A DNA stretch of 40,420 nt from Comamonadaceae bacterium (lineage in GTDB: Bacteria; Pseudomonadota; Gammaproteobacteria; Burkholderiales; Burkholderiaceae_C): NCBI GenBank assembly GCA_947464995.1, contig CANHZG010000004.1, positions 1 to 40,420 on the forward strand, in the 5' to 3' direction. The notes beneath the pieces were generated by a model. It made no database searches. It was not told the origin of the DNA and saw only the letters and a program-made list of their open reading frames with translations. This document shows, piece by piece, positions 1 through 10,311 of the stretch; positions within the stretch are counted from its first letter, which is position 1; the number at the start of each line of letters is the position of its first letter. The translations under genes were made by a program, and so were the position numbers.

Positions 1-150
1 ACTAATGGATTGTGATTAAAAAGGGTTTTGTCCTATTTTCTGAAACCAGTTTCTGCTTGGAAAATAGGACAAAACCCTTTTTAATCACAATCCATTAGTT
101 TTCGATTAAAAAGGGTTTTGTCCTATTTTCTGAAACCAGTTTCTGCTTGG
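1..150. repeat. Nested inverted and direct repeat: 39-bp perfect inverted repeat (1-39 / 61-99, 21-nt loop) plus 47-bp perfect direct repeat (14-60 / 104-150)
   Basis: Read directly: actaatggattgtgattaaaaagggttttgtcctatttt at 1-39 is the exact reverse complement of 61-99; gattaaaaagggttttgtcctattttctgaaaccagtttctgcttgg occurs at 14-60 and 104-150. Confidence 0.95.
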
Positions 151-1806
151 ATGGTTTTGGTTTTTTCGGTCGTCCTTGGCTCCGCCCTTGAGCCTATGAT
201 TCCTGCGCTGCTCAAGCCTTTGCTTGATGACGGTTTCAAGTCGCGTGAAATCAATTTGTGGTTTATTCCCCTTGCGATCGTTGGCCTTTTCACACTGCGC
301 TCATCTGCCTCCTTCATGGCCGACGTCGCATTGGCGAAAATTGCCCAAACCAGTTTGCACGGTCTACGCAGGAAAATGTTTGATTGCATTAGCGTGGCCG
401 AGCTGGAGCTGTACCGAAAGCAACCGGCTACCGCTTTGGCCAACACGATTGTGTTTGAGGCCACCAACGGCGCCGTCTTGTTGTTGCAATCTATTACCAC
501 GGTCGTAAAAGACAGTTTGTCGCTGGTGGCGTTGGTGTGCTATTTGCTGTATCTGAATTGGAAGCTCACACTCATTGTTTTGCTTATTTTCCCGGTGGTA
601 GCCTTGGCCATGCGTGCGCTGGCTAAGCGCTTGTATGGTTTGACCAAGGCGTCTCAGGCGGCGGTCGACAAGCTGGCTTATGTGGTTGAAGAAAGCGTGC
701 TGGCCCACAAGGAAATTCGGATTCAAAACGCCGAAGCCCAGCAGCGCCAACGCTTTGAAACGGTTAACACGCTGCTGCAGCGTCTGGCAATGAAGTCGGC
801 GATTGCCGGGTCCGCAGTGGCGCCCATTACCAACTTGTTTGGCTCTATTGCACTGTCGGCGGTGATCACCGTGGCGATTGTGCAAAGCCAGTCCAGCTCC
901 TTGTCTGCTGGTGGGTTTGTAGCCTTTATTACGGCGATGTTGATGCTTATTGCTCCTATCAAACACTTGTCGGAGGTGTCTAGCACGATTACACGGGGCG
1001 TGGTGGCCGCAGAGCGCGCCATCGCCTTGGTCGAAACCGTGGTGCCCGAGAAGGGGGGCGACTTTGTCAAGGACCGCAGCACCGGACAGTTGGAACTGCG
1101 TGGCGTGGGCGTGACCTACCCCGACGCGCCTGCACCGGCCTTGGTGGATATTGACTTGGTGGTGCAACCGGGGCAATTCATCGCGCTGGTGGGGCTCTCC
1201 GGCTCGGGCAAAACCACGCTGGCCAATTTGTTGCCACGTTTTGTCGATTGCACCAGCGGACACATATTCCTTGATGGCGTGGAGTTGCGCGACTGGAATC
1301 TGCAGTCGCTTCGGCGGCAATTTGGCTTGGTGGGCCAAAACGTGGTGATGTTCAACGACAGCGTATTGAACAATCTGGCCCTGGGCCACGCCGTGGACCG
1401 CGCGCGCGCGCAGCACTGTTTGGAAGCTGCCAATTTGGCCGAGCGCGTTGCTGCCTTGCCCCAAGGCATGGACACGGTGTTGGGCCACAACGCTAGTGTG
1501 CTGTCGGGCGGTGAGCGCCAGCGCCTGGCCATTGCGCGGGCTATTTACAAAGACGCACCGATCTTGATTTTGGACGAGGCGACCTCAGCCCTGGACACCG
1601 ACACTGACAGCCTGGTGCAGGCCTCGCTGCGCACGGCCATGGCGGGCCGCACCACCATTGCCATTGCGCACCGCTTGTCCACCATCCGCGACGCCGATAC
1701 GATTTTTGTGTTGCAGGATGGCCGCATCTTGCAGCGCGGAAGCCACGCGCAACTGATGGCCGAAGGCGGCGCCTACGAAGACTTTATTCGCCTGAGTTAC
1801 AGCTAA
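118..1806 (+). CDS. msbA: Lipid A export ABC transporter permease/ATP-binding protein (MsbA-like); 5' end disturbed by the edge repeat
   Basis: ABC exporter fold: N-terminal TM region (EPMIPALLKPLLDDGF), Walker A GLSGSGKTTL, signature LSGGERQRLAIARA, Walker B ILILDEATSALD. The listed start is a TTG inside the repeat, so the true N-terminus is uncertain. Confidence 0.88.
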   Translation: MSYFLKPVSAWMVLVFSVVLGSALEPMIPALLKPLLDDGFKSREINLWFIPLAIVGLFTLRSSASFMADVALAKIAQTSLHGLRRKMFDCISVAELELYRKQPATALANTIVFEATNGAVLLLQSITTVVKDSLSLVALVCYLLYLNWKLTLIVLLIFPVVALAMRALAKRLYGLTKASQAAVDKLAYVVEESVLAHKEIRIQNAEAQQRQRFETVNTLLQRLAMKSAIAGSAVAPITNLFGSIALSAVITVAIVQSQSSSLSAGGFVAFITAMLMLIAPIKHLSEVSSTITRGVVAAERAIALVETVVPEKGGDFVKDRSTGQLELRGVGVTYPDAPAPALVDIDLVVQPGQFIALVGLSGSGKTTLANLLPRFVDCTSGHIFLDGVELRDWNLQSLRRQFGLVGQNVVMFNDSVLNNLALGHAVDRARAQHCLEAANLAERVAALPQGMDTVLGHNASVLSGGERQRLAIARAIYKDAPILILDEATSALDTDTDSLVQASLRTAMAGRTTIAIAHRLSTIRDADTIFVLQDGRILQRGSHAQLMAEGGAYEDFIRLSYS

Positions 1807-2863
1807 ATAACCGCATCGCGCTGGCGGCGAACGCTTCCGCGGATGGTTCAACTAGGCAGACGACGTCCGAGTGATGGTGGTAAGACGGTGGGGTGGCGAA
1901 GTTGAACCAGCATAGCGTCGCAACGCCCAAAGCCACTGCCATATGGTAGGGCCCCGAGTCGCTGCTGATGACCAGATCCGCCTGCTGCAACAGCCCGCTG
2001 AGCTGGTCCAAGGACAATTGTCCAGCCCAATCGACGATCGTGGCTTGGTGTCCAGTGGCCAGAAGCTGTCCCTGTAGCAAAGCGACGAACTGCTGGTTCA
2101 CGTCGCGCTCAAATGGGGCGCCCGACAGGTGAAGGGCAAACGGGGCACGTTCATATAGTGCGGCGCAACACTCTGCCAGTTGCTCCAGTGGCGGGCGCTT
2201 GACCAAGGCGTCATCAGTGCCGCACCCAATGTTGAGAACCAAGGTCTTTTTGCCGGGAGTTTGGATGGGGTGCTGCTGTATCCAGGTGGCACCTTCGGCC
2301 GACGGGCGCAGCGTAATGCGGGTGCCAGCTCGCTCAATTCCCAATCCCGCCAGAGCCACAAAGTCGCGCTCGGTGTAGTCCATGGCCCGCGAAAAACCGT
2401 GCAGGGCCTGGTAGTGGCGGCTCGATGGTGCCGCCCGGTCGTAGAAAAGTCGGCGCAAGGGAAACTGCGCAATCCCTACGGACACGGCCTGTTTTTCTTT
2501 TGCTATGCGGCGTGTTAACCACGACGTTTTGAGGCCGCTGCTCTCAAAATCGATAACCAGGTCGATGGGTTGCCCGGTGAGGCACTGCGACACGGCTTTG
2601 AAAACCTGCCCCAAGGGCAGGCTGTGCTGTTTTTGGGCGCCAGGTTGGCCGTGCTTGACGGTCACAAAATGCACGCTGGAGAGCAGGTGGTGCGATCGAA
2701 TCAACGCCTCTGAGGGGTAGCCCTCATGGTTGCTCAGCATCAAAAAGTGCAGTCGGGCTTCTGGCCACTTGGCTTTCAAAGCGCTCCAGGCTGCGGAGCT
2801 GCGGAGTAAATCGCCAATGCCCATGCTGTGCGACTTGATGAGCAAAATGTCTTTTGGATTCAT
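1784..2863 (-). CDS. Glycosyltransferase family 9 (ADP-heptose:LPS heptosyltransferase-like)
   Basis: MNPKDILLIKSHSMGIGDLLRSSAAWSALKAKWP N-terminus and C-terminal ADLVISSDSGPYHMAVALGVATLCWF motif; ATG at 2863 chosen over the longer ORF because it overlaps the upstream stop. Confidence 0.85.
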   Translation of the reverse strand: MNPKDILLIKSHSMGIGDLLRSSAAWSALKAKWPEARLHFLMLSNHEGYPSEALIRSHHLLSSVHFVTVKHGQPGAQKQHSLPLGQVFKAVSQCLTGQPIDLVIDFESSGLKTSWLTRRIAKEKQAVSVGIAQFPLRRLFYDRAAPSSRHYQALHGFSRAMDYTERDFVALAGLGIERAGTRITLRPSAEGATWIQQHPIQTPGKKTLVLNIGCGTDDALVKRPPLEQLAECCAALYERAPFALHLSGAPFERDVNQQFVALLQGQLLATGHQATIVDWAGQLSLDQLSGLLQQADLVISSDSGPYHMAVALGVATLCWFNFATPPSYHHHSDVVCLVEPSAEAFAASAMRLFSCNSGE

Positions 2864-3633
2864 GGCACTGGGTCCCCGCCGACAGGGGTCGTACCGGTCT
2901 GGCGGTCCTCGTAAGCCGTAAAGCACTTGAGCAGTAGATGCGCCCAGGTTGTCGTGCGGCTTACCAGAACGCGGGGCAGTAGCAGCAAATGGGTGTGCAA
3001 GGGTGCGTCTAGGTTCACCCGCCCGCGCTTAGTCGTGGTGGCCGTGGTGTACCCGGTGTTTTGCACCGCCTGTACGCTGCTTACGTCGCACAGACCGTAG
3101 GGATAGCAAAAATGCCGCACCCCCCCGTGCTGCTGCACCAGGGCCTCCAACGCCTGTTTGGATTGGGCAATTTCCCGCTGCTTTTGGTCGGGCGCCAGAT
3201 CGGGCAGGCGGGCGTGGGTCATCGTGTGCGAGCCCACTTCCTGCCCCGCGTCCACCCACTGCTGCAGTTGGGCAGCATCCATCAGGGGCACTTGCGCGAT
3301 GCCGTGTTGCGCGTCCCAGCTGTTGCGCTGGCCCACCAGGCCGGCCACCACATAGCAGGTACTGCTAAAGCCAAAACGCTGCAATATCGGCAGCGCCCGG
3401 TACAGGTTGTTGGCGTAACCGTCGTCAAAGGTGATGCCAAACACCCGGCCTTGGCGCTCGCCGCGCAAGTAGGGCTCCAAACCGCCCATGGATAGCCCCC
3501 GGTAGCCCAGCAGCCACAAGCAGGCCATGTGCCAAAAAAAAGTGCGTGGCGCCACCACCAAACCGCGCATTGCGCTGCCCTTGGGGGGCGGCACGTCGAT
3601 CTGGTGGTACATCAGGATGGGGATGGTTTTCAC
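2860..3633 (-). CDS. Polysaccharide deacetylase (NodB-homology) family protein
   Basis: PILMYHQI, TFDDGYANN and GSHTMTHARL motifs typical of the NodB fold. Confidence 0.85.
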   Translation of the reverse strand: MKTIPILMYHQIDVPPPKGSAMRGLVVAPRTFFWHMACLWLLGYRGLSMGGLEPYLRGERQGRVFGITFDDGYANNLYRALPILQRFGFSSTCYVVAGLVGQRNSWDAQHGIAQVPLMDAAQLQQWVDAGQEVGSHTMTHARLPDLAPDQKQREIAQSKQALEALVQQHGGVRHFCYPYGLCDVSSVQAVQNTGYTTATTTKRGRVNLDAPLHTHLLLLPRVLVSRTTTWAHLLLKCFTAYEDRQTGTTPVGGDPVP

Positions 3634-4784
3634 CGGTCCACTCCCTTGGCCAGCAGGTCCTCGAAAAGTCGCTCGTGCAGCTGTCCAGCTAGTTCCCAGG
3701 AGTGGCTGTGGGCAAACTGCAGGCCTTTTTCTGCCATCGATTGCGCCAGCACAGGGTTACCCAGAACCGATCGGATGGCGTGTTCCAGAGCGCTGACGTC
3801 ATGCGGGTTTGGTAGCAGCCAGGCCTGGGCCTGATGCGTCAAATCCCCCGCAATGCCGCAATACGGCAAGCCGCTGACGACCACCGGCAAACCATAGGCC
3901 ATGGCTTCTAGCACCACCATGCCATACGAGTCCTGCAGGGTGGGGTGCACCAGCATGTCGCAGGCGCGGTAGGCGCTGTCCATCTGCAAGAGCGCACCCA
4001 GAAAGTGCACGCGTTCCCCCACGCCGCACCCCCGGGCGAGCTGGCCGACGGCGTCTGCCTGCTTGGGGTTTCCCACCACCGCCAAACATACACCGGGCTC
4101 CAGGCGCGCCAAAGCGTTCACCAAGACCGGCAACCCTTTTTTCTGAAAGTCGTTTCCCACAAACAAGAGGCAGGTTCCATCGGTTGGCAGTCCTAGCCGT
4201 TCGCGTGCCTCCTGCTTTTGCGCCGCGCTAGTTGGCAGGGCGGGTACCGCAACGCCGGGCGTGATCACAGCCAGCGCCCCCGCAACACCCGGATAGGCTT
4301 CAAGCATGGCCGTACGCAGCGCGTCCGACACCACTACCACGCGGCGGCTTGGGGTGACGGTGTAGCGCTGCTTCTCCAGCCAAAGGTAGCTCAGCAGGCG
4401 CGGGCTGCTGGCTACCTTAATGCAGCGCAGCCACCAAGCCAGACCGGTTTTTCCGTGAAACAGGCTGTGGCGAACCGGCAGCACATGCACGGTTTGCACA
4501 TTGCCGTGCCAGACGTTTTCGTGGGAGTGGACGATGTCGAAGCCCTTGCGTGTCGCCCACCAGGTGGCCATGGCAAACCACCACTGGTTGATCCAACGGG
4601 GCCGCTGCAAAAAACGCCCTATGGCGTGGTAGTGCAAACCGGGCCAGGCGTGTGCGAATGTTTGGGCAAACACGTGCACCTCATGGTGCTTTGCGAGTTG
4701 CTCCACAACGGCAATGGAATAGTGTTCCGCCCCGCCGCCCGTGGTGCTGAAATTGCGACTGAGTACGGCAATCTTCAGGCGCAT
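3630..4784 (-). CDS. Glycosyltransferase family 4 (GT-B; WaaG-like)
   Basis: RNFSTTGGGAEHYS N-terminus, LFVGNDFQKKGL, and HPTLQDSYGMVVLEAMAYGLPVVVS donor-binding motif. Confidence 0.85.
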   Translation of the reverse strand: MRLKIAVLSRNFSTTGGGAEHYSIAVVEQLAKHHEVHVFAQTFAHAWPGLHYHAIGRFLQRPRWINQWWFAMATWWATRKGFDIVHSHENVWHGNVQTVHVLPVRHSLFHGKTGLAWWLRCIKVASSPRLLSYLWLEKQRYTVTPSRRVVVVSDALRTAMLEAYPGVAGALAVITPGVAVPALPTSAAQKQEARERLGLPTDGTCLLFVGNDFQKKGLPVLVNALARLEPGVCLAVVGNPKQADAVGQLARGCGVGERVHFLGALLQMDSAYRACDMLVHPTLQDSYGMVVLEAMAYGLPVVVSGLPYCGIAGDLTHQAQAWLLPNPHDVSALEHAIRSVLGNPVLAQSMAEKGLQFAHSHSWELAGQLHERLFEDLLAKGVDR

Positions 4785-4787
4785 GGG

Positions 4788-6263
4788 CTACATCAGCACG
4801 ATGTCGTACTGCTCCTGCCCCATGGCAGACTCGGTTTGGAGTGACACCGGCTTGCCGATGAACTCGCTCAAGCCCGCAAGGTGCTGGCTTTCCTCGTCCA
4901 AAAACAGCTCAATCACCTTGGGCGCGGCGACGATGCGAAATTCTTGCGGGTTGAACTGACGCGCCTCGCGCAAGATCTCGCGAAAAATGTCGTACACCAC
5001 GCTGCGCGCGGTTTTGACAATGCCCTTGCCTTCACACACCGGGCAGGGCTCGCACAGCATGTGGGCCAGCGATTCGCGGGTACGCTTGCGCGTCATCTCC
5101 ACCAGTCCTAGCTGCGAAAAGGTGCCGGCCATGGTTTTCACACGGTCGCGTGCGAGTTGTTTTTTGAACTCTGCCAGTACGGCGTCCCGGTGGTCGGCGC
5201 GGGCCATGTCAATAAAGTCGGCCACGATGATGCCGCCCAGGTTGCGCAGGCGCAGCTGGCGCGCAATGGCCTGCGCCGCTTCCAGATTGGTCTTGAAAAT
5301 GGTGTCGTCAAAATTGCGTGCCCCAACAAAGCCGCCGGTGTTCACATCCACCGTGGTCAGCGCCTCGGTCTGGTCGATGATCAGGTAACCGCCCGATTTC
5401 AGGTCTACCCGGCGCCCCAGCGCCTTGGCGATTTCTTCGTCAATCGCAAACAGGTCAAAAATCGGCCGCTCGCCCTTGTAGTGCTGCAGCTTTTTCACCG
5501 CCTGGGGCATGAACTCGGCGCCAAAGGCCTGCAAGGCCTCGAACTGCTCGCGCGAATCCACGCGTATGGTCTGCGTAGCCTCACCCACCAGGTCGCGCAG
5601 CACGCGTTGCAACAAATTCAAGTCTTGGTGCAGCAAGCTGGTCGGCGGCAGCTTGAGCGCCGCGCTTTTGATGCGCGCCCAGGCCTTGCGCAAATAGGCA
5701 ATGTCCTCGGCCAGCTCCGCGTCTTGCGCGTCTTCGGCGTTGGTGCGCAAGATAAAACCGCCACCCTCGCTGCCCGCCAGAGCTTGCACGCGCTGGCGCA
5801 AGTCTTCGCGCTGCGCCAGTGGAATTTTTTGCGACACGCCAATATGGTCGTCTTGCGGCAGAAACACCAGCAAACGCCCCGCAATGCTGATTTGGGTCGA
5901 CAGGCGCGCACCCTTGGTGCCCATCGGGTCCTTGATCACCTGCACCATCAGCGCTTGGCCCTCAAACACCTGGCGCTCAATGGGAACCAGCGCCTGTGCG
6001 GTGCGTGCCGCGCTAATGGTCTCGCCCTCAGCGGGCGGATGCCACACATCGGCCACGTGCAAAAAAGCCGCGCGCTCTAAGCCAATGTCGATAAACGCCG
6101 ATTGCATGCCCGGCAACACCCGCGCCACCTTGCCCAAATAGACGTTGCCCACCAGGCCACGCTCCAGCGTGCGTTCCACGTGCAGCTCTTGCACCGCGTT
6201 GTGCTCCACGATAGCTACGCGCGTTTCCTGCGGCGACCAGTTGATCAAAATATCTTGCTGCAC
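4788..6263 (-). CDS. rng: Ribonuclease G
   Basis: QQDILINWSPQETRVAIVE N-terminus, S1-like region (RGLVGNVYLGKVARVLPGMQSAFIDIGLERAAFLH), DVNTGGFVG catalytic region, CPVCEGKG Zn-link. GTG start at 6263 inferred; the longer ORF runs into maf. Confidence 0.93.
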   Translation of the reverse strand: MQQDILINWSPQETRVAIVEHNAVQELHVERTLERGLVGNVYLGKVARVLPGMQSAFIDIGLERAAFLHVADVWHPPAEGETISAARTAQALVPIERQVFEGQALMVQVIKDPMGTKGARLSTQISIAGRLLVFLPQDDHIGVSQKIPLAQREDLRQRVQALAGSEGGGFILRTNAEDAQDAELAEDIAYLRKAWARIKSAALKLPPTSLLHQDLNLLQRVLRDLVGEATQTIRVDSREQFEALQAFGAEFMPQAVKKLQHYKGERPIFDLFAIDEEIAKALGRRVDLKSGGYLIIDQTEALTTVDVNTGGFVGARNFDDTIFKTNLEAAQAIARQLRLRNLGGIIVADFIDMARADHRDAVLAEFKKQLARDRVKTMAGTFSQLGLVEMTRKRTRESLAHMLCEPCPVCEGKGIVKTARSVVYDIFREILREARQFNPQEFRIVAAPKVIELFLDEESQHLAGLSEFIGKPVSLQTESAMGQEQYDIVLM

Positions 6264-6267
6264 GGGT

Positions 6268-6885
6268 TTACTCCAAGGCCTCCAAGGCGCGCAGCGCCTG
6301 CGCAGTCTCAAACAAAGGCAGGCCCATGATGCCAGAGTAGCTGCCCTCAATGCGCGCAATAAATGCAGCCGCCAGACCTTGCACGGCGTAGGCCCCGGCC
6401 TTGCCCATGGGTTCGCCCGAGGCCACGTAGGCGGCGATATCGTCCGCCGCCAGGGGCGCAAACGTCACGCGCGACACGCTGCAAGCATTCACCACGCGCA
6501 CGCCGTCACCCAAGGCAATCGCCGTCAGAACCCGGTGGCTGCGTCCGGCCAGGCGGCCGAGCATGAGCGCCGCGTCCGCAGCGTTTTGTGGTTTACCCAA
6601 AATGGCGCGGCCCAACGCCACCGTGGTGTCCGAGCACAAGACCGGCGCCAGCGGCAACTGGCGCCGTTGCAAACGGACCAGCGCAGCATCAAGCTTGAGG
6701 GCGGTTACGCGCTGCACATAGGCCAACGGCGCTTCACCCGGTAACACCGCTTCCAGCGCCTCGCTGTCTTCGGCGGCGTCGGGCAGCAGCAGGCGATGCT
6801 CCACACCGAGCTGTGCCAGCAACTGGCTGCGCCGAGGGCTTTGCGAGGCCAGGTAAATAAAGGCAGCCATGCGCTGATTACTCAC
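6268..6885 (-). CDS. maf: Maf-like nucleotide pyrophosphatase
   Basis: [17 protein letters not shown]-terminus, [11 protein letters not shown], and C-terminal [14 protein letters not shown]. Confidence 0.92.
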   Translation of the reverse strand: MSNQRMAAFIYLASQSPRRSQLLAQLGVEHRLLLPDAAEDSEALEAVLPGEAPLAYVQRVTALKLDAALVRLQRRQLPLAPVLCSDTTVALGRAILGKPQNAADAALMLGRLAGRSHRVLTAIALGDGVRVVNACSVSRVTFAPLAADDIAAYVASGEPMGKAGAYAVQGLAAAFIARIEGSYSGIMGLPLFETAQALRALEALE

Positions 6886-7345
6886 GGTGGTAGGGGTGAT
6901 TGGCGTTGACCGACCAGGCCCGGTACAACTGCTCGATCAACAAGACCCGGGCAAAAGCGTGCGGCAAAGTCAGGTCCGAGAGGCGAATGCGCTCGTGTGC
7001 CGTTTGGCGAAAGGCTGGATCAATGCCGTCGGGCCCGCCAATGACCAAGGCTACATCGCCACCACTGAGCTGCCACTCGGTCAGACGCGTCGCCAGGGCC
7101 AAGGTGTTCAGGTGCTTGCCTCGCTCGTCGAGCACCACCACGCGCGCGCCCTTGGGAATGGCCGCCTCGATGCGCGCGCGTTCGGCGGCATACAAGGTGT
7201 CCAGGGTTTTGGAGCCGCGCGGCTCGGTTTTGACGGCCTTGAGCTCTATCTTGATCTCATGGGGGAAGCGCTTGGCGTAGTCGTCCCACGCGGTTTGCGC
7301 CCAATCGGGCACGCGCTGGCCCACCGCAATAATGACCAGCCGCAC
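6878..7345 (-). CDS. rlmH: 23S rRNA (pseudouridine1915-N3)-methyltransferase RlmH
   Basis: 155 aa; [20 protein letters not shown]-type [13 protein letters not shown], and C-terminal [18 protein letters not shown]. Confidence 0.95.
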   Translation of the reverse strand: MRLVIIAVGQRVPDWAQTAWDDYAKRFPHEIKIELKAVKTEPRGSKTLDTLYAAERARIEAAIPKGARVVVLDERGKHLNTLALATRLTEWQLSGGDVALVIGGPDGIDPAFRQTAHERIRLSDLTLPHAFARVLLIEQLYRAWSVNANHPYHRE

Positions 7346-7352
7346 CGGTGCC

Positions 7353-8063
7353 TCAGGCCTGGCGGGGCGCCGGCTTCTTAGGCGCTACTTTTTTAGCAAC
7401 CGCTTTTTTTGCTACGGTTTTTTTCATGGCCACCACGACTTTGGTAATGGGGTTAGCAGACGTTGCTGTTTTTCGCGCTGCAGTCTTGGTGGGCGTGGCT
7501 TGTGTAGCGGCGGCCTTGGCGGCGTCGCGTTTGGCAGCGGCTGCATTGGATGCTGCCGTTTTGGCGGCTTGGGCGCGGGAGGGGAAGGCTTCGGCCACAC
7601 CGATCTTGGCGGCGTTGGAGCGGCGCAGCGTGGTGGCGGGTTTGGCCGCACTGGCAGCGACCGGCGCTTTGGCGACCGGCGCGGGCTTGGCCACACCGAG
7701 CTTCAGGCGCACCGGCTTTTCGCCCCAGAGTTCTTCAAGGTTGTAGTAGGCGCGAAAACTGGGTTGCATCACGTGCACCACCGCTTGGCCGCAGTCAACG
7801 ATGATCCATTCACCGTTGCCTTCGCCTTCTAAACGGGGCTTTTGAAAGCCTGCCTTGCGAACTGCGTCGCTCACACTGGAAGCCAGTGCCTTGGTCTGGC
7901 GGTTGGATGTGCCCGAGGCCACGACCACACGCTCAAAAAGGGCTGATAAATCTTCTGTATCAAACACCACGATGTCCTGGGCCTTGACGTCTTCCAGCCC
8001 ATCTACTATGGCGCGCTGGAGTTTTTGGATGTCATTTTTTTTGGCGGAAGAGGTAGTGGTCAT
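7353..8063 (-). CDS. rsfS: Ribosomal silencing factor RsfS with long Ala/Lys/Pro-rich C-terminal tail
   Basis: [26 protein letters not shown]...[32 protein letters not shown] is the RsfS/Iojap core. ATG at 8063 abuts the nadD stop. About 105 aa of low-complexity tail follow. Confidence 0.93.
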   Translation of the reverse strand: MTTTSSAKKNDIQKLQRAIVDGLEDVKAQDIVVFDTEDLSALFERVVVASGTSNRQTKALASSVSDAVRKAGFQKPRLEGEGNGEWIIVDCGQAVVHVMQPSFRAYYNLEELWGEKPVRLKLGVAKPAPVAKAPVAASAAKPATTLRRSNAAKIGVAEAFPSRAQAAKTAASNAAAAKRDAAKAAATQATPTKTAARKTATSANPITKVVVAMKKTVAKKAVAKKVAPKKPAPRQA

Positions 8064-8671
8064 CAGGGCGATTGGTAAAGGTGGTGAATGGCAATATAGC
8101 GCGCAACAGCTTCTGGCACCAGCGTGTCTATGCCTTGTTGGTGGGCTAGGCGGTAACGAATATCGGTCGCGCTGTGCGGCATGGACGGCATTTGGAGCCA
8201 TTGCAAGGCGAACGAGTCAACTTGGGAGGTTGCGATGGGACCGCATGGGTCCGCAGATTCAGGGCGCGCAGCGACATAGATTGTAGCAAGCTGGGGCAGC
8301 GCACTGGCGCGGTACCAGTGGTGCAAGGCCTGCGCCTGGTCCTGTCCGATGAGCAGGCACAAGGTGGTTTGCGGGTATTGAAGTCGTAACTCCTCGAGCG
8401 TGTCCACCGTATAACTCGGCCCGGTGCGCAGTGTTTCGCGTGGGTCCACCGCCACCTGTGGAAACCCGGCAAACGCCAATTCGCACATTGCGAGCCGGTG
8501 GACCGCAGGGCTCAGGGGACGCTGCTTGTGCGCCGCGTGTCCGGTGGGTACCACCAGCAACTGGCACAACCCTAGCTGCGCCACTGCCGCTTGCGCCAGT
8601 GCTACATGGCCCCGGTGGGGCGGGTCAAATGCGCCACCGAAGACGCCGATACGTTGGGTAACGTGGGTCAA
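8063..8671 (-). CDS. nadD: Nicotinate-nucleotide adenylyltransferase
   Basis: [20 protein letters not shown] nucleotidyltransferase motif and C-terminal [13 protein letters not shown]. Confidence 0.94.
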   Translation of the reverse strand: MTHVTQRIGVFGGAFDPPHRGHVALAQAAVAQLGLCQLLVVPTGHAAHKQRPLSPAVHRLAMCELAFAGFPQVAVDPRETLRTGPSYTVDTLEELRLQYPQTTLCLLIGQDQAQALHHWYRASALPQLATIYVAARPESADPCGPIATSQVDSFALQWLQMPSMPHSATDIRYRLAHQQGIDTLVPEAVARYIAIHHLYQSP

Positions 8672-9588
8672 ACCCAGTCCCTGCGCACCAGAAATTGTTC
8701 GTACAGGGCCGCCTCAGGCGTTCCTGGGGCGGGGATATTTTGGTAGGACCAGCTGGCCAGCGGCGGCATGGACAGCAAGATCGACTCGGTGCGCCCGCCC
8801 GACTGCAAACCAAAGTGCGTGCCGCGGTCCCATACCAAGTTGAATTCGACGTAGCGGCCGCGCCGGTAAAGCTGAAACTCACGCTCCCGGCTGCCATAGG
8901 CGATGTCTTTGCGCCGCTGCACGATGGGCATGTAGGCGCCCAAAAACGCATCCGCTACCGAGCGCAGCATGGCAAAACTACGCTCCTGGCCCAGCTCAGA
9001 AAAGTCGTCAAAAAACACGCCGCCTATGCCGCGCGGCTCGCTGCGGTGTTTGAGGAAAAAGTAGTCGTCGCACCAGGTTTTGAAGCGCGGGTATTTGTCG
9101 TCGCCAAAGGGTCCTAGCGCGTCTTTGCAGCTTTGGTGGAAATGCACGGCGTCCTCTGTAAAGCCATAAATGGGAGTCAAGTCCATACCGCCGCCAAACC
9201 AGCACACCGTCTGCCCCGCGGGGTTCTTGGCGGCCAGCATGCGCACGTTCATGTGCACGGTGGGGGCGTAGGGGTTGCGGGGGTGAAACACCAGCGAGAC
9301 ACCCATAGCCTCAAATGGCGCACCCGCCAACTCGGGGCGGTGCTGGGTGGCGCTGGGCGGCAGTTGCGGCCCGCGCACATGCGAAAAACCGCAGCCCGCG
9401 CGCTCAAACACGGCGCCGTCTTCCAGAATTTGGGTGACTCCGTTTCCTTGCAACATCTCGCCGGGCGCTTTTTCCCAGGCGTCGATGACAAAGGTGCCAC
9501 CATCCATTGCGCTAACGGCACCGGTAATTCGACTCTGCAAGTCGAGCAGGTAGTGGCGAACGGTCTCGGGGGATGCAATTTCAAACAT
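8668..9588 (-). CDS. hemF: Oxygen-dependent coproporphyrinogen III oxidase
   Basis: 306 aa; [55 protein letters not shown]. Confidence 0.96.
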   Translation of the reverse strand: MFEIASPETVRHYLLDLQSRITGAVSAMDGGTFVIDAWEKAPGEMLQGNGVTQILEDGAVFERAGCGFSHVRGPQLPPSATQHRPELAGAPFEAMGVSLVFHPRNPYAPTVHMNVRMLAAKNPAGQTVCWFGGGMDLTPIYGFTEDAVHFHQSCKDALGPFGDDKYPRFKTWCDDYFFLKHRSEPRGIGGVFFDDFSELGQERSFAMLRSVADAFLGAYMPIVQRRKDIAYGSREREFQLYRRGRYVEFNLVWDRGTHFGLQSGGRTESILLSMPPLASWSYQNIPAPGTPEAALYEQFLVRRDWV

Positions 9589-9600
9589 GGGCAGCGATCC

Positions 9601-10281
9601 TTAAGGGGCCAATGAATTGGGGGGCTTGGGCGGCAAGGCCTCGGTGACAGGCGTCTGCGGCGGTGCGGGGTGGGATTTGATCAAAACAAGTGGCGAGGCA
9701 TCTTGCGGTCGGTGACCTTTCACACCCGCAAAACTGAGCGCAATATGGGCCATGTCCGCGCGTTCATCGCCACTGAGCCAGTAGAAATGGGCGGCCACAA
9801 CGCGTCGCGTGGCGTAGTCCAGTTGCACCAGACACACGGGCACCTGGGCCTGCAGGGCGGTTTGGTAAAACCCGCTGCGCCAACCCTCGGTGCGCTTGCG
9901 CGTACCTTCGGGTGCCAGGCCCAGCCAGCAATAGCGCTGCGTGCGTTGCGCTTCTTGCAGCGCCGTCACCGCCTGGCCGACCAGCCCGCCGGGCGCATCG
10001 CGCACCGCGGGTATGCCCCCGAGCCAACGCAGCCAGCGCCCCAGCAAAGGAATTTTGAACAAGCTGTCCTTGCCCCAAAAGTTGACCTGCACGCCCAGCG
10101 CCCATTTGGCAAGTACGGCCACCACAAAGTCCCAGTTGCTGGTGTGCGGGTAGACCACGAAAACGCCTTGCAAAGTGGGCAATCCCTCAAACTGCAGCTC
10201 CCAACCTGCCGTCTTGAGCACGGCGCTGGCCAGGCGGCTGCCACGCAGCTGCACGGGGTGGGGCAGCGGGAAGGTGGCCAT
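9601..10281 (-). CDS. Lysophospholipid (1-acylglycerol-3-phosphate) acyltransferase-like protein
   Basis: PHTSNWDFVV (HX4D-type) and LAPEGTRKRTEGWRSGFYQTALQAQVPVCLV motifs of the PlsC family. Confidence 0.8.
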   Translation of the reverse strand: MATFPLPHPVQLRGSRLASAVLKTAGWELQFEGLPTLQGVFVVYPHTSNWDFVVAVLAKWALGVQVNFWGKDSLFKIPLLGRWLRWLGGIPAVRDAPGGLVGQAVTALQEAQRTQRYCWLGLAPEGTRKRTEGWRSGFYQTALQAQVPVCLVQLDYATRRVVAAHFYWLSGDERADMAHIALSFAGVKGHRPQDASPLVLIKSHPAPPQTPVTEALPPKPPNSLAP

Positions 10282-10311
10282 CTGCTCAGGCGCCTTGCAT
10301 GGGCCCGTGCG

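Noticed and set aside
364-1488. Long minus-strand ORF (374 aa) antisense to msbA, and similar long antisense ORFs elsewhere (e.g. 17127-18479, 18720-20003, 28368-30539)
   Set aside because: They lie opposite clearly coding genes, are rich in His/Arg/Gln typical of GC-skewed antisense frames, and show no recognisable domains.
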